DNA of 64,000 bases from Gnetum montanum. Lineage: Eukaryota; Streptophyta; Gnetopsida; Gnetales; Gnetaceae. Of the stretch, positions 1 through 10,576 are shown one piece after another (positions within the stretch are counted from its first letter, which is position 1; every line of letters starts with the position of its first letter). Where the stretch lies: assembly GCA_015680685.1 (NCBI GenBank), contig MNCI01019132.1, forward strand, positions 4,001-68,000, read 5' to 3'. A program made the translations under genes and the position numbers. Below the pieces are notes generated by a model. That model had not been told where the DNA came from, ran no database searches, and saw only the letters and a program-made list of their open reading frames with translations.

Positions 1-2
1 TT

Positions 3-1751
3 CGAATAGCCCGCAGGCATCGTAAGGAAAGTTGTCTACCCGTGCTTGATTTAAATAACTTTCCCAAGTTTTCAAAAGGCTATGATTCAGATCCGCAACA
101 ACATTTACAAGCCTTCTACGATGCCTGTACATGGAATAATATTGATAATGGGTGGCAAAAACTTAAGCTCTTTCCTTTGACACTCGTTGGCTAAGCAAAA
201 GTATGGTATAGGTCATTAAAACCAAAATCAATTCGACGTTAGCTAATAATGGTAGAACTTTTCAACAAAAGATATCAAACCTATGCGAGAGTGTCAGCCT
301 TCAGGAGACAAATCCAAGAATGGAAACAAGCACAACATGAACCCTTGGACATGGCCTTAGAAAGATATTATGCACTGTTAAACAACTGCCCAGGCCATGG
401 GTTCTCCTAGGAGAGGCTAAGGTACCATATCATAGATGGGCTCCATAATGAAACAAGGGAGATCCTAGGGATGTACACCCAAGGTCAACTATATGAGCTA
501 TGAGCCCATCAATTCCAAGAGCTTATTAAGCGGGTAGCAAAAGAAGAAGGAGAAATAGCCAACTGGGAGAATGTTAAAAGTTCTCAACAAGAACAAAATC
601 TTAACTTGACAAGGGTCCATGATCATGAAGAGGAGAAATCAACTCACTTCAAGGAGGACTGGGTACATGAAATTGAGGTAAAGATTAATAAGATGATGGA
701 CTAGGTACATGAAATATGTGGAGAATATGCCAACATTATTAGAGGAAGAACCATGACAAATTAAGAAAGAGGACAGTACCCCACTAGACAATTAGAAAGA
801 AGGGTTGAAGAGAATAAGGATAAGAACTCAACTACCAATCATACGTATCAATGTAATATTTTCTTGTACGATCACCCCAAAGGTCAATGTCCAATCTTGT
901 CACATTTACATGAGCATTGGGGAGGAATGTTACATCCAGAGTTCGTACAAAAATATTGTGTCCAACCACAAGGGAAAAAACCTCAGTCGTGGGGGAGGCC
1001 ACCACCAACTAGACCATACCCTTCGTATGTCCCGACACCAAATGCTTATTATGTTCAACAACCTATTTCTCCAACAAGATTAGAATCCTCTACCTCACCT
1101 CATCGTTATCATTCTCTCAAGTACTATCCACCCATGTCCTCTCTAACAAGATCACCACCTCATGTGCCTTACACTTCTCCTCAACCTCAATATTCTCATA
1201 CTTCACCCCCTTCTACATCACCGCCAGCTATGCCAGAAGATTTTTCACCATAGCACCAACGTGCAAACATTACTTGTGCTGCTATTGTCAATAGCAGTGG
1301 AGGTCCTTCACAACATCAAAGGCATTCCTTTTTTATGTGTGACCATTGAAAGGGACACCACAGTTCAGAAACCACTGCATTCGCCAACTCAGCACAAATC
1401 TAACACTATGGTGCATCTTCCTCTTCGAATCCAACGCCTCATGTTACCTTATCAAGGCCACCACTCAATACTCCAACAACCATGGGGTCCAATGAATATT
1501 ACCACATGGGGAGACTTGTTAATCCTTACATACCATCTTACGCTCACAAGTACCATAGTGGGTCAACTCCTTATAAATTAACCACATCTTATAACTTGCC
1601 CCACTATGTCAACTCTAATCAAGTGTGTGAACCCCAATGGGGTAAGTATGACCATGTACCAATATTTTCAGCATGCAAGGATCCCCACCGTCCATTTATT
1701 AATTCTAGCCATGCTCAACCATTTAGTTATGGGGGGTATCATCCATTCTAA
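3..1751 (+). pseudogene. gag: gag pseudogene of R1 (5' end missing)
   Basis: Retrotransposon Gag forms the particle that packages element RNA. One reading frame starting at base 3 holds register to the TAA at 1749-1751, interrupted by about ten stops (first TAA at 192). The capsid-type core near the start reads GYDSDPQQHLQAFYDACTWN, followed by an LFPLTLVG segment and FNKRYQTYARVSAFRRQIQ. A zinc-knuckle-like site follows near 850-890 (CNIFLYDHPKGQC). Its second cysteine has become Phe; copy E has CNIC at this position. A proline, serine and tyrosine-rich tail covers about 960-1751. No protease follows. Confidence 0.85.
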
Positions 1752-3578
1752 CAACACAGAATTAATAAATGTTTTTCTGTTTCTTTAATTTTTCAACTTT
1801 TTGTTTTCCAGCTTTTCACCNATCTACGAATAAAATACTCATGTGACTTGTTGGTTGAGATGTTCTTCTATGCTATCAAGTTTCACATAACTAATTATTT
1901 GAACAACAAGCCCATCACATCCACCCAACCATCCTATTAATAAGAGGTTCTACTCTAGGTACGATGATATTCTTGAAATCATTAAAACTTAAAGTAATTT
2001 TTTTTCTTATTATGCCCAAAGTGAAAAATGATGGACTAAGAGGGAATGGCCAGGGTGTGACATCAAGGGAACTTGTGGATTCTTTTTGGTGACATCTGTA
2101 GGTGCTATCATGCAGCTTGGTTGTACTAAGATCCTTGTAGATCTAACGAAAAATGGGAGCAAGAGTATTAAAGGCACCCTATAATAAATAAATAAAAAAA
2201 GAGTGTGCCAAAGTGGGAAAACAAAAAGTATGCCACAAAGAAATTCCAAGTCACTCATCCCTTGCACAAAACGACAAGTGATCGTACTCCTTGTTGTCAT
2301 GGTGCTCTCATGGTTGTCCATCATTGGATGAAATAATGCGATGTCACTGATCGGAGGAATGGACTTGATCTTGATTTTGGAGTGATGGGCTAATGACACA
2401 TTAATCATGCCCTACACTCAAGAATTCATTGTGCCTTGAGTCAGTTACCTCACGTCCCAATCTCTGCAATCCCTTCTTTGATTTGTCTCATCTTGTTGTT
2501 CCTGTAATTATGACTTGTGTCTTGTATAGCATTGAATTCATGTCTCATCATAGTGGTATTAACTTGTGTGTGTTTTGTTGCATCGGAATAGATTACATTT
2601 AACCCTTCTAGTGCCTACGGACATTTTAAGGTGTGGTTACGCAAGGGCAATATAGGTTGGAGCCTGCTTTGGGGAGGACCCACTTGCATGACTTTTGTAA
2701 TTTATACTTGCTACACACCACTACATCATTTTATACCCTTCAAGTACTTCATTACCAAATCTATTCTTTTCTTTGTCATCTTTTTATCAAACGTTCCTCA
2801 AAACCAGGTCCGACATTAAACTTTTAGGGCAACTTCCTTGAAAAATTTTAACTCTAAAATCACACTAAGTAAAGAATTCAACATTTATTAAAGGCAATGA
2901 GTAAGGTATGAAATCATTGAACTTTTTTCAATAACCTTACTAACAATTGATCTTTGTGTGATTATAGATGGCCCTAAAAAGAGGACAACAAGGAGGACCT
3001 TCTGAAGGTGCAATTAAACACCCAGGGGGAGGAAAAGGCCAAGGACCTCATGCAGAACATGCTGAGCAAGAGGCACAATCATTTAGCATCCATCAAGGAC
3101 CTCCTGTCGCTACACAAGTTGGCCAAGCAAAAGGTGGAAAGGTTGGGGCCCAAGCCTATGAAGAGGAATGATAGCTATCTACGGCATGGCATGTCAAGGC
3201 CAATCAAGTATTCTCGTAGTTGCCATATCCATGGAAAGTTCTGACTCCATCAAACATTGGAACATTAGTATGGACGACTCATAATCCGTGGATGGAAGAA
3301 AAAGAAATGTCAGGCACTTCTTCAATGGTATCAATCTCAGAAGCCTGGCACACAGAACAAAGGAAAGGCACCCATGGAGGAGCCACCACTACCGGGAACC
3401 CCATGAGTTCCAAAAATTTTGTCATTTTGTGTCTATGTCCCAACTTTGTCATATCCACTGCAGCATGAATAAATTTCTAGTTAGTCAATAATCCCATACC
3501 TATCCACTATGTATTCAATTGAGCTTGTTCCTCACTTTCTTTGACTCGAGGATGAGTTTTTACTTAGTCTTGGGGGTA
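1752..3578 (+). other. 3' noncoding block of R1 with polypurine tract at its end
   Basis: No believable coding sequence. The small open frames near 2631-2827 and 2968-3244 are not kept in frame between copies. The block is nevertheless similar, in order, to the noncoding region after integrase in D (about 59950-61900) and to the reverse strand of E (49218-51101). Shared landmarks are a GTGTGACATCAAGG segment (2055), a TGGGGAGGACCCACTTG segment (2669) and an ATGGCCCTAAAAAGAGGACA segment (2968). A purine-rich TTGGGGGTA just before 3579 is the likely plus-strand primer. Confidence 0.7.
1821..1821. other. single N: assembly join with missing bases
   Basis: The reverse-strand copy E (about 50970-51060) has roughly 55 extra bases of AT-rich sequence at this point, after the segment equivalent to TTTTCACC. 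The N therefore probably stands for lost sequence and not one ambiguous base. Confidence 0.6.
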
Positions 3579-4442
3579 TGATGAAGTGCTATATAGTCGA
3601 TGTGTCGACTAGGTCATATATACGGGACCCCGTATATGCGGCTGCATCGATGCGGCCCCGTCGATGCATCCCTTCATGCGTCGACTTGGCCCCATTTACG
3701 TAGGGCCTATTTTAGCCTATAAATAAGTGGCGCTCTGCCACACCTAAGCTCTTGCAGTTTGTTTCCGTAAGAGTTAGATTATTTTCCCAAGTGCATGCCC
3801 ATAGTGTGATGCTTGTAATTGTACGACACCTTTATTTGAGTGTGACGTACTTGGACGTGCACATGACCGAAAATAAAGATCAAGATTACTTCATCATTGC
3901 AGCATTCACTTAGTTTTAATTGTTTAATTATTATTGTTAATTGTTATTGTTATTTATTATTTTTTAGTTAATATTTCTTTATCATCATTTACTATTCCTG
4001 TTGTTAAATGCGGAATGAGTACGACTTAATCACGAGCATTTAAGTATGACTACTTGGTAACCCAGTAGTGTACCTAGGATCTACGCTTGGTAATCCCAAT
4101 AGTAGTCATGCACGAGGTCCAAGATATGTACGGATGATTAATGAATGGATGCTCATCACACTTAGGATAGCTTAGACTCCTTTCCTATTACTCATTAGTT
4201 TAATCAAGATTATTTTCCATTGTCTCTAGGAGTAGCACTAATTTAGGATCACATCTTACGCCTCACTCTAGACTAAACCATATGTGATAAAGAAAATACT
4301 AGTCCAAGTGGGAAGATAGCGAACTGCGATCAACGTGTAACTATCTAGATACCACAACTAGCCCGTCTGCGGAGTTCGACCGGATCATGCGTCAATGCTC
4401 GTATTCGTATGGTTGAGTGTAGGGGTACCTTGTCGCTCATCA
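3579..4442 (+). repeat. 3' LTR of R1 (864 bp)
   Basis: Begins TGATGAAGTGC and ends GCTCATCA, so the ends are perfect inverted repeats TGATGA/TCATCA. It contains a U3 palindrome cluster, a TATA box, an AATAAA signal at 3872-3877, and a U5 with repeated TTGGTAAYCC motifs near 4053-4110. Reverse-strand copies are at 48396-49217 and 53247-54137. Confidence 0.9.
3593..3726 (+). promoter_or_regulatory. U3 promoter of R1 LTR: inverted repeats and TATA box
   Basis: TATAAATA lies at 3718-3725. Upstream are GTCGAC words and a hairpin of ATATACGGG (3616-3624), two loop bases, and CCCGTATAT (3627-3635). Further GCATCGATGC-type palindromes follow. The placement directly upstream of a TATA box suggests promoter or enhancer elements; this is inference. 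Confidence 0.65.
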
Positions 4443-4445
4443 AAG

Positions 4446-4558
4446 GGTATAATACAACCTAAGTAATAGGATAGAACTCACAACAATAATCCAAGAGAAT
4501 CNGGTATAATAAAACCTAAGTAATAGGATAGAACTCACAACAATAATCCAAGAGAATC
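4446..4558. other. unmerged assembly overlap: 56-bp duplicate around a single N
   Basis: Bases 4446-4501 and 4503-4558 are the same 56-bp sequence (one mismatch seen), separated only by the N at 4502. Element D has one copy of the matching sequence (about 60020-60085). This looks like two overlapping contig ends joined without merging, not a biological tandem repeat. Confidence 0.85.
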
Positions 4559-5040
4559 CACAAATCCCCTTGATGTCACACCATATCATTCCCATTTGGT
4601 TCTTCACTTTTTGGTCTAGGCACAATGATCACAAGTTTATTCTTAGTTTTATAATGGAAAGAATATCATTATGGCCATGGTAAGAACTTCTTATTAATGG
4701 AGTGAATGGATGAATGTTATGGTCTCACCATATAAATAACTAGTTCCTTATGAATTGATATCATAGAGAAATCTTCACTTTATTGGACTACCTCTTACCT
4801 TATTCTTGGTGTGTTTTTTTTAACAATCAAAAATATGTACAAAGAAAATGAAAACAAAGTATGAAAAAGATTGCAAAAATGGAAAATATGTAAAGAATAA
4901 AAGTGTTAAAATAATGACAAATTATTATATAATAGAAAAATGAGAAAGAATTAAGAAATTATGAAGAAATGAAAAAGTATAAAAGAATGAAAAAGTAAAA
5001 ATTTTATTAAAGTACCTACACGTCCAAATGGACACCCCCA
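4559..5040 (-). other. AT-rich 3' noncoding region of A
   Basis: No coding sequence seen. Read on the minus strand it matches the region after integrase in D (59510-60060), including a long pyrimidine/AT-rich tract (here the A-rich stretch 4800-5000) and a GGGGGTGTCCATTT segment just after the end of integrase. Confidence 0.65.
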
Positions 5041-6250
5041 TGAGTATTATCAAGATTAGTTAAACGAAAGAGAGAATGTGTGGAAGATAGTTGGATAGAA
5101 TGGATAGATTCCCTAGAATGTTCATAGTAGAATTTGACTTGTTGGATATTAGCAAGAATGGGCTTATGTGGATAGGATGGGTGGTAGATATGTAAGGCAC
5201 CAAATGGATAAGTGTCTTGAACAATGTATGGTCCCTTCCAAAGTGTTTGAAATTTGGCTTTTTGGGGTAGATGATTAGAATTATAGTAAAGGACGTTATC
5301 ACCCAGTTGTATAGTTGTTTGTGTTATTCATATATCATGCCTTAGTTTGGAGTAATGTTTGTGGGCTTCATTACTCATGAGTGGTACATGCCTATTTTCA
5401 TCTAAAAGGTTTAGATTCATGAGATGTTCACATTGGGCTAAACTCAAATCAGGGTCAAGTTAACTAGTAGTAGCTAGAGTATGGAGCTTTGCTTGGATTG
5501 GGAGTGTTGGTAACTTGCCATAAAATAACTCATATGGTGAGTATCCTATAGGTAATTTACATCCTATAGGCCCACATAGCATCATTCAATTTAGTGCTCC
5601 AATCCTTTCTAAACCTATGAAGTATCCTAGTAAGTATCCTAGTAATTTCTTAGTTAGTAACTTCAACTTGATCATTTGCTTGGGGATGATATGGTGGGGT
5701 TAGTTTATGGTTCATCCCAAGTTGTTGCATGAGATTTTCAAATGTAGCACTAGTGAAGTGAGTCCTATTATCTAATATGAGCATTCTTGGTACTCCATAT
5801 CTATTCATCACATGTTGTTGGAAAAATTTGGTAGCTAACTTTGCTATACAATCTTTAATTGTTGTTGCCTCTACCCACTTAGTATAGTAATATACAATCA
5901 TAATTATATATGCTTTTCCATTCGACATCAACAATATGGATCCCATAAAATCAATTCTCCATATGTAAAAGGGTTCAAGTGGTTGTATCCATTGTTGTGG
6001 CCTTTCATATCTGACTATAATTCCTCCATGTTTTTGGCATCACTCACAAGAGTATGTAAAAGTGCAGATTTCTTTGAACAAGGTAGGCCAAAAGTATCCT
6101 ACCATCATTAGTTTGAGTGTTGTTCTACACCCTACATAGTGGCCACCACATGGGCCTCCCTGGACATCTTCTAAGATTCTTTGCTAGTCACACTTTGGCA
6201 CACACCATATGATTAGTCCATTTGCATAGATCTTGTACAAATTATCATTG
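5040..6250 (-). pseudogene. int: integrase pseudogene of A
   Basis: Integrase inserts element cDNA into the host genome. Read on the minus strand, the N-terminal zinc region is at about 6160-6040 (GGPCGGHY, then C and CQKHGG with a stop between). The catalytic core at 5946-5650 contains IDFMGSI, ILDNRTHF and YHPQANDQVEVTN, so all three acidic residues (D, D, E) are visible. A C-terminal module with LWKGPYIV, like the GPY/F motif of gypsy integrases, lies near 5240. Stops and shifts separate these parts. It is the best-preserved integrase core in the window. Confidence 0.85.
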
Positions 6251-6389
6251 ATTTTCATATATATTTTTGGTTTATGAAGGAATTATTCTCATTGTTTCTT
6301 ATTCTAGTTAGTAGGAAGCTCTTGTGTTAATAGATAGATTAGATATTCTTTGGTCCATGGCTTTCCTATTAAACTTACAACCTTCACTA

Positions 6390-6990
6390 TTTTGATAAAT
6401 AGGTTCTTATTAGGGAACTAGTTGGATAAAGGTTCTACTTGATCTTGGGTATCCCACTTTAGCCTTCATAGATGATCGACTACCACATTTTCCATTCCCT
6501 TTTTATTGATCATCGTGATGTTGAATTCTTGAAAAATAATGAGTCATCTTATTACCCTAGGACTGACAGCTGGTTTGTTCATGAGAAATCAGATGGCACT
6601 ATGAGTGTTATGGACATAAATTTGACACTCAAGCACATAATGTCTAAACTTTTCAAGTGCATACACTACAGACACTAGCACCTTTATAGTGGTGGTGTAG
6701 TTCAATTGTGCTTTGGTGATGCTTCTACTAGCATAGTGTATATAATAAGGTCTCTTTTGATCATCTAGTTGTGTCAATACTACACCAAGCACATAATTGG
6801 AAGCATTGTTCATGATGTAAAAAGGCCTAGACCAATCCAGAGCTTGAAGGATTAGTGTCTCAACTAGTTTTTGCTTCAAATCTTCAAATGCCTTGTCGCA
6901 TGACTCTATCCATTTGAAAGCTATTTTACTATTTTTGTAAAATTCTCTATAAATCTTCTATAATATCTAGTGTGGCCTAAGAATGATCTT
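6390..6990 (-). pseudogene. RNase H pseudogene of A
   Basis: Minus-strand reading gives the typical gypsy connection and RNase H sequence: ALDWSRPFYIMNNASNYVLG, then VVLTQLDDQKRPYYIHYASRS and YALEKFRHYVLECQIYVHNTH, followed by a FLMNKP segment and a QEFNITMINKKGMENVVVDHL segment. It degrades RNA in RNA-DNA hybrids during reverse transcription. The open stretch is 6879-6589; flanking parts contain stops. D has the same protein at 57520-58110. Confidence 0.8.
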
Positions 6991-6999
6991 ACATCTTTT

Positions 7000-7900
7000 A
7001 TTATCTATGTCCTTTGAGTGATATTTTATATGACTCAAATTTTCTCAAGATCTACCTCAATATCTTTTTGAGATATTTTATGTCCTAACCCTATACCATC
7101 CTAAACCATAAGGTGGCTTTTCTGCTAGTTAAGCTTGAGATAGATTTCCACACATCTCTTCAGTACCTACTCCAACTGATATAGTTCTTGCTTGAAATCG
7201 AGAAAATATGTTAAAAAATTATCCATGAAGAACTCAACACCATTGCCAATTTGTTTCTAGAAGATACTGAGTACCAGTCTTTGGAAGGTGGCTGGTGCAT
7301 TGCAAAGACTGAAGGGCATCTGCTTGTAGGCAAATGTTTCCCATGGACTAGTGAATGTTGTTTTCTCCTTATCTTTAGGTGCAATGCGGATCTAGTTATA
7401 TCCGTTGTATCCATCCAAAAAACTATAATACTCATGTCTTGCAATGGTATCTAGGATCTAATTAACAAATGATAGAGGAAAGTGGTCTTTGAATGTAGTA
7501 GCATTCAACATTCAAAAATCAATGAAAACTCATCATTTTCCCCCCTTTTTTTTGGAACAATCACTAAGGAACTAATCCATTTTCTATCCACAATAGGATA
7601 GATGAATCCTACCTTTAGCAATTTTTCCAACTCTTTCTTGACTACTTCCTTTAATTTAGAATTAAGCCTTCATTGGGGTTGGTGTTGTGTTTTGACTACT
7701 AGATTAGTATATATTTGATGTTGACAATTTATCAAATCAATTCATTTGATCTCATCATAAGACCATGCAAATGTTGTAGTCCATATGTTAATCACCTCTA
7801 GCAACTTTCATTTCTATTCTTCTTTTATGTTGACATTGATTATTACCAGCTCCTTATTATTTAGAAAAGCATACTCTAATGTTGTCGATATGGCCTTTAA
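7000..7900 (-). pseudogene. reverse transcriptase pseudogene of A
   Basis: Minus-strand reading around 7340-7200 gives KQMPFSLCNAPATFQRLVLS and then NGVEFFMDNF, where gypsy elements have F/Y-M-D-D. The second catalytic aspartate has become Asn. Stops break the frame repeatedly. The upstream fingers region is visible only in fragments (VPKK-like segment near 7550). The FMDDF-type active site, not YVDDI, resembles Athila-type RTs and differs from element F. Confidence 0.75.
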
Positions 7901-8179
7901 TTCTAGCAATTCTGGCTCCATAGTGTCTAGGATCTCAAGTTGTCCCTAGTCTATCTCTTCTTCTTGACTTATGCATAGGAAGGAGTGCCTTTCTCTTAAT
8001 TGTTCTAACTTATTAGCTTCTTCAACATAGGCACTAACAATCTACCCTATGGGTTCCATGTACTTATTGGATTGAGTTTCTTTATCTGTGATCAGCCACT
8101 AGGTGCCTTCTTGTTGTATGGCTACCACATACAAACATTTTTTCACACATATTTCCTCTGTACATTTATTGCATGCCTT

Positions 8180-8650
8180 GGTATTTTTCTATTTAATGGT
8201 CCATATTCTTTGTATGCAATTGCATCCATTATCATTGTATGTAATACATGGACCTCTACATCTTTGTATGGTGTCAACTTCATCTTCCTTGGAAATTTCC
8301 AAGGATAAGTTGCAAATACCAAGCTTAGCATCAATAGTGTTAAGAAAAGCTCTTCCCATGATGAGTGGAAATTCTCCCTTATTTTTATCAACATGAATTA
8401 CTAGAAAATCTACAAGGTAAGACGAACCACTGATGGTTGTGATCAATCATCCACTTGTCCTAGTGGAATTGTGATTGACTGGCTTGCAAGCTCTAACCAA
8501 ATGTTGCTCTTCTTTGATGGTGGTAGATTATAGGCTTGATACATGTCTTCTAAGATTTGGTTCACTCCTAACCTAGAATCAAGTAAAGCCTTGCATGGTT
8601 TTTACCTTGCTACTTGAAGGTAAGCTAAGGGACTTCCTAGATCAGTTTGC
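8180..8650 (-). pseudogene. aspartic protease pseudogene of A
   Basis: Minus-strand reading gives DLGSPLAYLQVAR, a decayed active-site region KALLDSRLGVNQI (consensus DSGSGVN in sister copies), then YLVDFLVIHVDKNKGEFPLI with the MGRAFLNTIDAKLGICNLSL segment typical of the protease C-terminal half. It would cleave the Gag-Pol polyprotein. The stretch AAAAACCATGCAAG at about 8600 is the uninterrupted version of the site where C inserted in D. Confidence 0.75.
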
Positions 8651-8789
8651 GTCTATGGAAGTACTCTTGCCTTTATCTAATGAGTAATTTTTTGGGTAAG
8701 GATGATAGTTGTTGCATTGATATTCAACAAAGATGGAAGCTTGTTATGTTTAAGAGGATTAGATGTAGATAGGGTGGAAGTAGATTAGT

Positions 8790-9384
8790 TCCCCATATAT
8801 CAAACCTTCTTAGTAGTTCCCAGTACATGATAGGAGGTGGCACTAGTAGTAAAGGATTTAGATGTTAATTTGAAGAGCCAACTACTGATGGATGCATGTA
8901 CAAGTTTGGATCTATCCTTGGTAGTGTTGGTCTATGATAGTCAGTTAGATGGTATTGTAGAGTTTGAAAATAGCATTTCTAGGAGAGATTGGGTGTTGCA
9001 CAAAGCATCCATATGGATCTTGCTACTGATATAGATGTTGTTGGCGTGGTGGTGGCATGGCCCATGATTGGAATTGCTACCACTATTGACAATATTGCTC
9101 TTGTGATTATGGTAAAGCTCCACTAGGATAATACATGGGTTGGAGGTTTTGCCTATAGTTACCTTAAGGGTAAGGTAACCTGTTGGGCATCTATTTCTTG
9201 ACAAATATAGGGTTAAGTGCATATGCCTCTGTTTCTTGTAAGTGTGTCATTATTGGATAACATCCTTTAGGATTTTCATATTGGCATACAACACATCCTT
9301 CCTCATCTTCAGAGCTTGTGTTTGAACACTCATCCATTGAAGCCACTTTGCCATTCTGTTTAAAATCTCTCTTCTTTTTTTTGT
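8790..9384 (-). pseudogene. gag: 3' part of gag of A (right of this is element B)
   Basis: Minus-strand reading shows a zinc-knuckle-like GCVVCQYENPKGCYPIMTHL near 9290-9240 (the His of other copies is Asn), then NRLPYPQGNYRQ and a proline/glutamine/tyrosine-rich tail. The frame is broken by stops. The 5' part of the same gag lies across the B insertion at 16822-18524; joining the two sides restores the order seen in the unbroken gag of D (42250-42700). Confidence 0.75.
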
Positions 9385-10426
9385 TGATGAGATGCGATTC
9401 ACAGAAGCCGCGATATCGCGTATGCGATATCGTGTACAGGATATCGCATCGTCCCCTACGATATCATGTATGCGATATCACAGTCCGCTACCATATCTAT
9501 AAATAAGAGGTGGCACTCCCCTTATTTTCCATCCTTGTCTAGAAGTAGGGAAACTCTAGCATTTTGATCACTCTAGAGATAGATTATTTTCCATGTGCCT
9601 GTAGTAGGAGTCCTAGAGTGAACGAATCTTTATTCGAGCAACATTGTACCTAAACACAAGTTATGTACGGCAATAAAGATGAACTTGATTGGATAAACCT
9701 TACAGTGCATGGAATAGGATTTTATTTATTATTTCTCTCTCATCCTTAAACCCCTAGAATGCGGTATGAGTATGACTTGATTATGAGCATCTACGGATGT
9801 GTATGGTTAGTCAAGGAATCAGCTGCTCATCGTATGTGGTATGAGTACGACTTGATTACGAGCATCTAGTGTGACTACTTGATAACCCAGTGGCATATCC
9901 AGGATCTATGCTTGGTAATCCCAGTGGTAGTTGAACACCTCGATGTGTATGGTTAGTTAAGGAATCGATTGCTCATTGCACTTAGGCTAGATAGATTCTC
10001 TCAACCCTTTCCTCCTAGTTAAGTGCCTCAGTACAATCACTTTGAGGACGTGCATTACATGTGGTGATCCCAGTAACAATTAGCATTTGGTAGCCACAGT
10101 TGCATCAGTTTAGGGTGTGTACGGTAAGTGGAAATAGATGATGATGCTAGGTAATTTAGACTTAGTTATTAGTTAGAGTTAGTTAGTTTCTCAACCCTTC
10201 AACTCAATAGCATAGGAGAAAAACATAAAAACATATAAAAATCATATACCTAGGACTTACTTAACCAGACACCGTGACAACTACAAGTAAGTCTGGGAAG
10301 ACAATGAATGGTTAACCTTAAGTGTTCCATGAGGCATGTAGGCATTTAGTCTGCGGAATTCGAGCGGATCGTGCATGCTACGCTCATTTCATATGGTTGA
10401 GTGTAGGGGTACCTCGCCACTCATCA
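9385..10426 (+). repeat. 5' LTR of B (1042 bp)
   Basis: Starts TGATGAGATGCG and ends CACTCATCA. U3 holds an array of GATATC palindromes (9409-9480), including the perfect 12-bp CGCGATATCGCG at 9409-9420. TATAAATA is at 9498-9505 and AATAAA at 9672-9677. An internal duplication of about 75 bp lies in U5 (from 9762 and from 9837). Confidence 0.92.
9405..9505 (+). promoter_or_regulatory. U3 palindrome array and TATA box of B
   Basis: At least five GATATC-centred inverted repeats are followed by TATAAATA. The 3' LTR retains only about one of these palindromes before the same TATA box (about 15895). Tight linkage to the TATA box suggests a transcription-factor site cluster, but no factor can be named. 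Confidence 0.6.
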
Positions 10427-10427
10427 T

Positions 10428-10445
10428 TGGTGCCGCTGCTGGGGA
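10428..10445 (+). other. primer-binding site of B, tRNA-Asp type
   Basis: TGGTGCCGCTGCTGGGGA directly after the 5' LTR. Compared with the 3' end of plant tRNA-Asp (complement TGGCGCCGTTGCCGGGGA) it differs at three positions, all transitions. tRNA-Asp priming is known for Athila-type elements. Confidence 0.8.
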
Positions 10446-10576
10446 CTAAGTGTTTATGCACTAAGTAGGACATAAGAGGATATTACTCACATCGTTGGGA
10501 ACTTAAACGAACCTTAGGGTTAATCAAATAGAAAAAAAATTATATAACGATAAAATTAGCACACCTATAAGACATC

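Larger units (their letters stand above)
1..4442 (+). mobile_element. R1: gag-only Ty3/gypsy-type LTR element, 5' part outside window
   Basis: The element runs from inside gag to the end of a 3' LTR. It has no protease, RT, RNase H or integrase: gag ends at 1751 and 1.8 kb of noncoding sequence leads straight to the LTR. The complete reverse-strand copy E (48396-54137) has the same plan, which shows that the lack of pol is a property of the family and not damage to this copy. The sequence after 4442 is the 3' noncoding part of element A, so R1 inserted into A. The 5' LTR and left target duplication lie outside the window. Confidence 0.85.

Noticed and set aside
2968-3244. Small open frames MALKRGQQGG... 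and an overlapping frame in R1
   Set aside because: The frame is not kept in E (49696-49890) or D (61600-61900), although the DNA is similar; more likely a conserved noncoding block.
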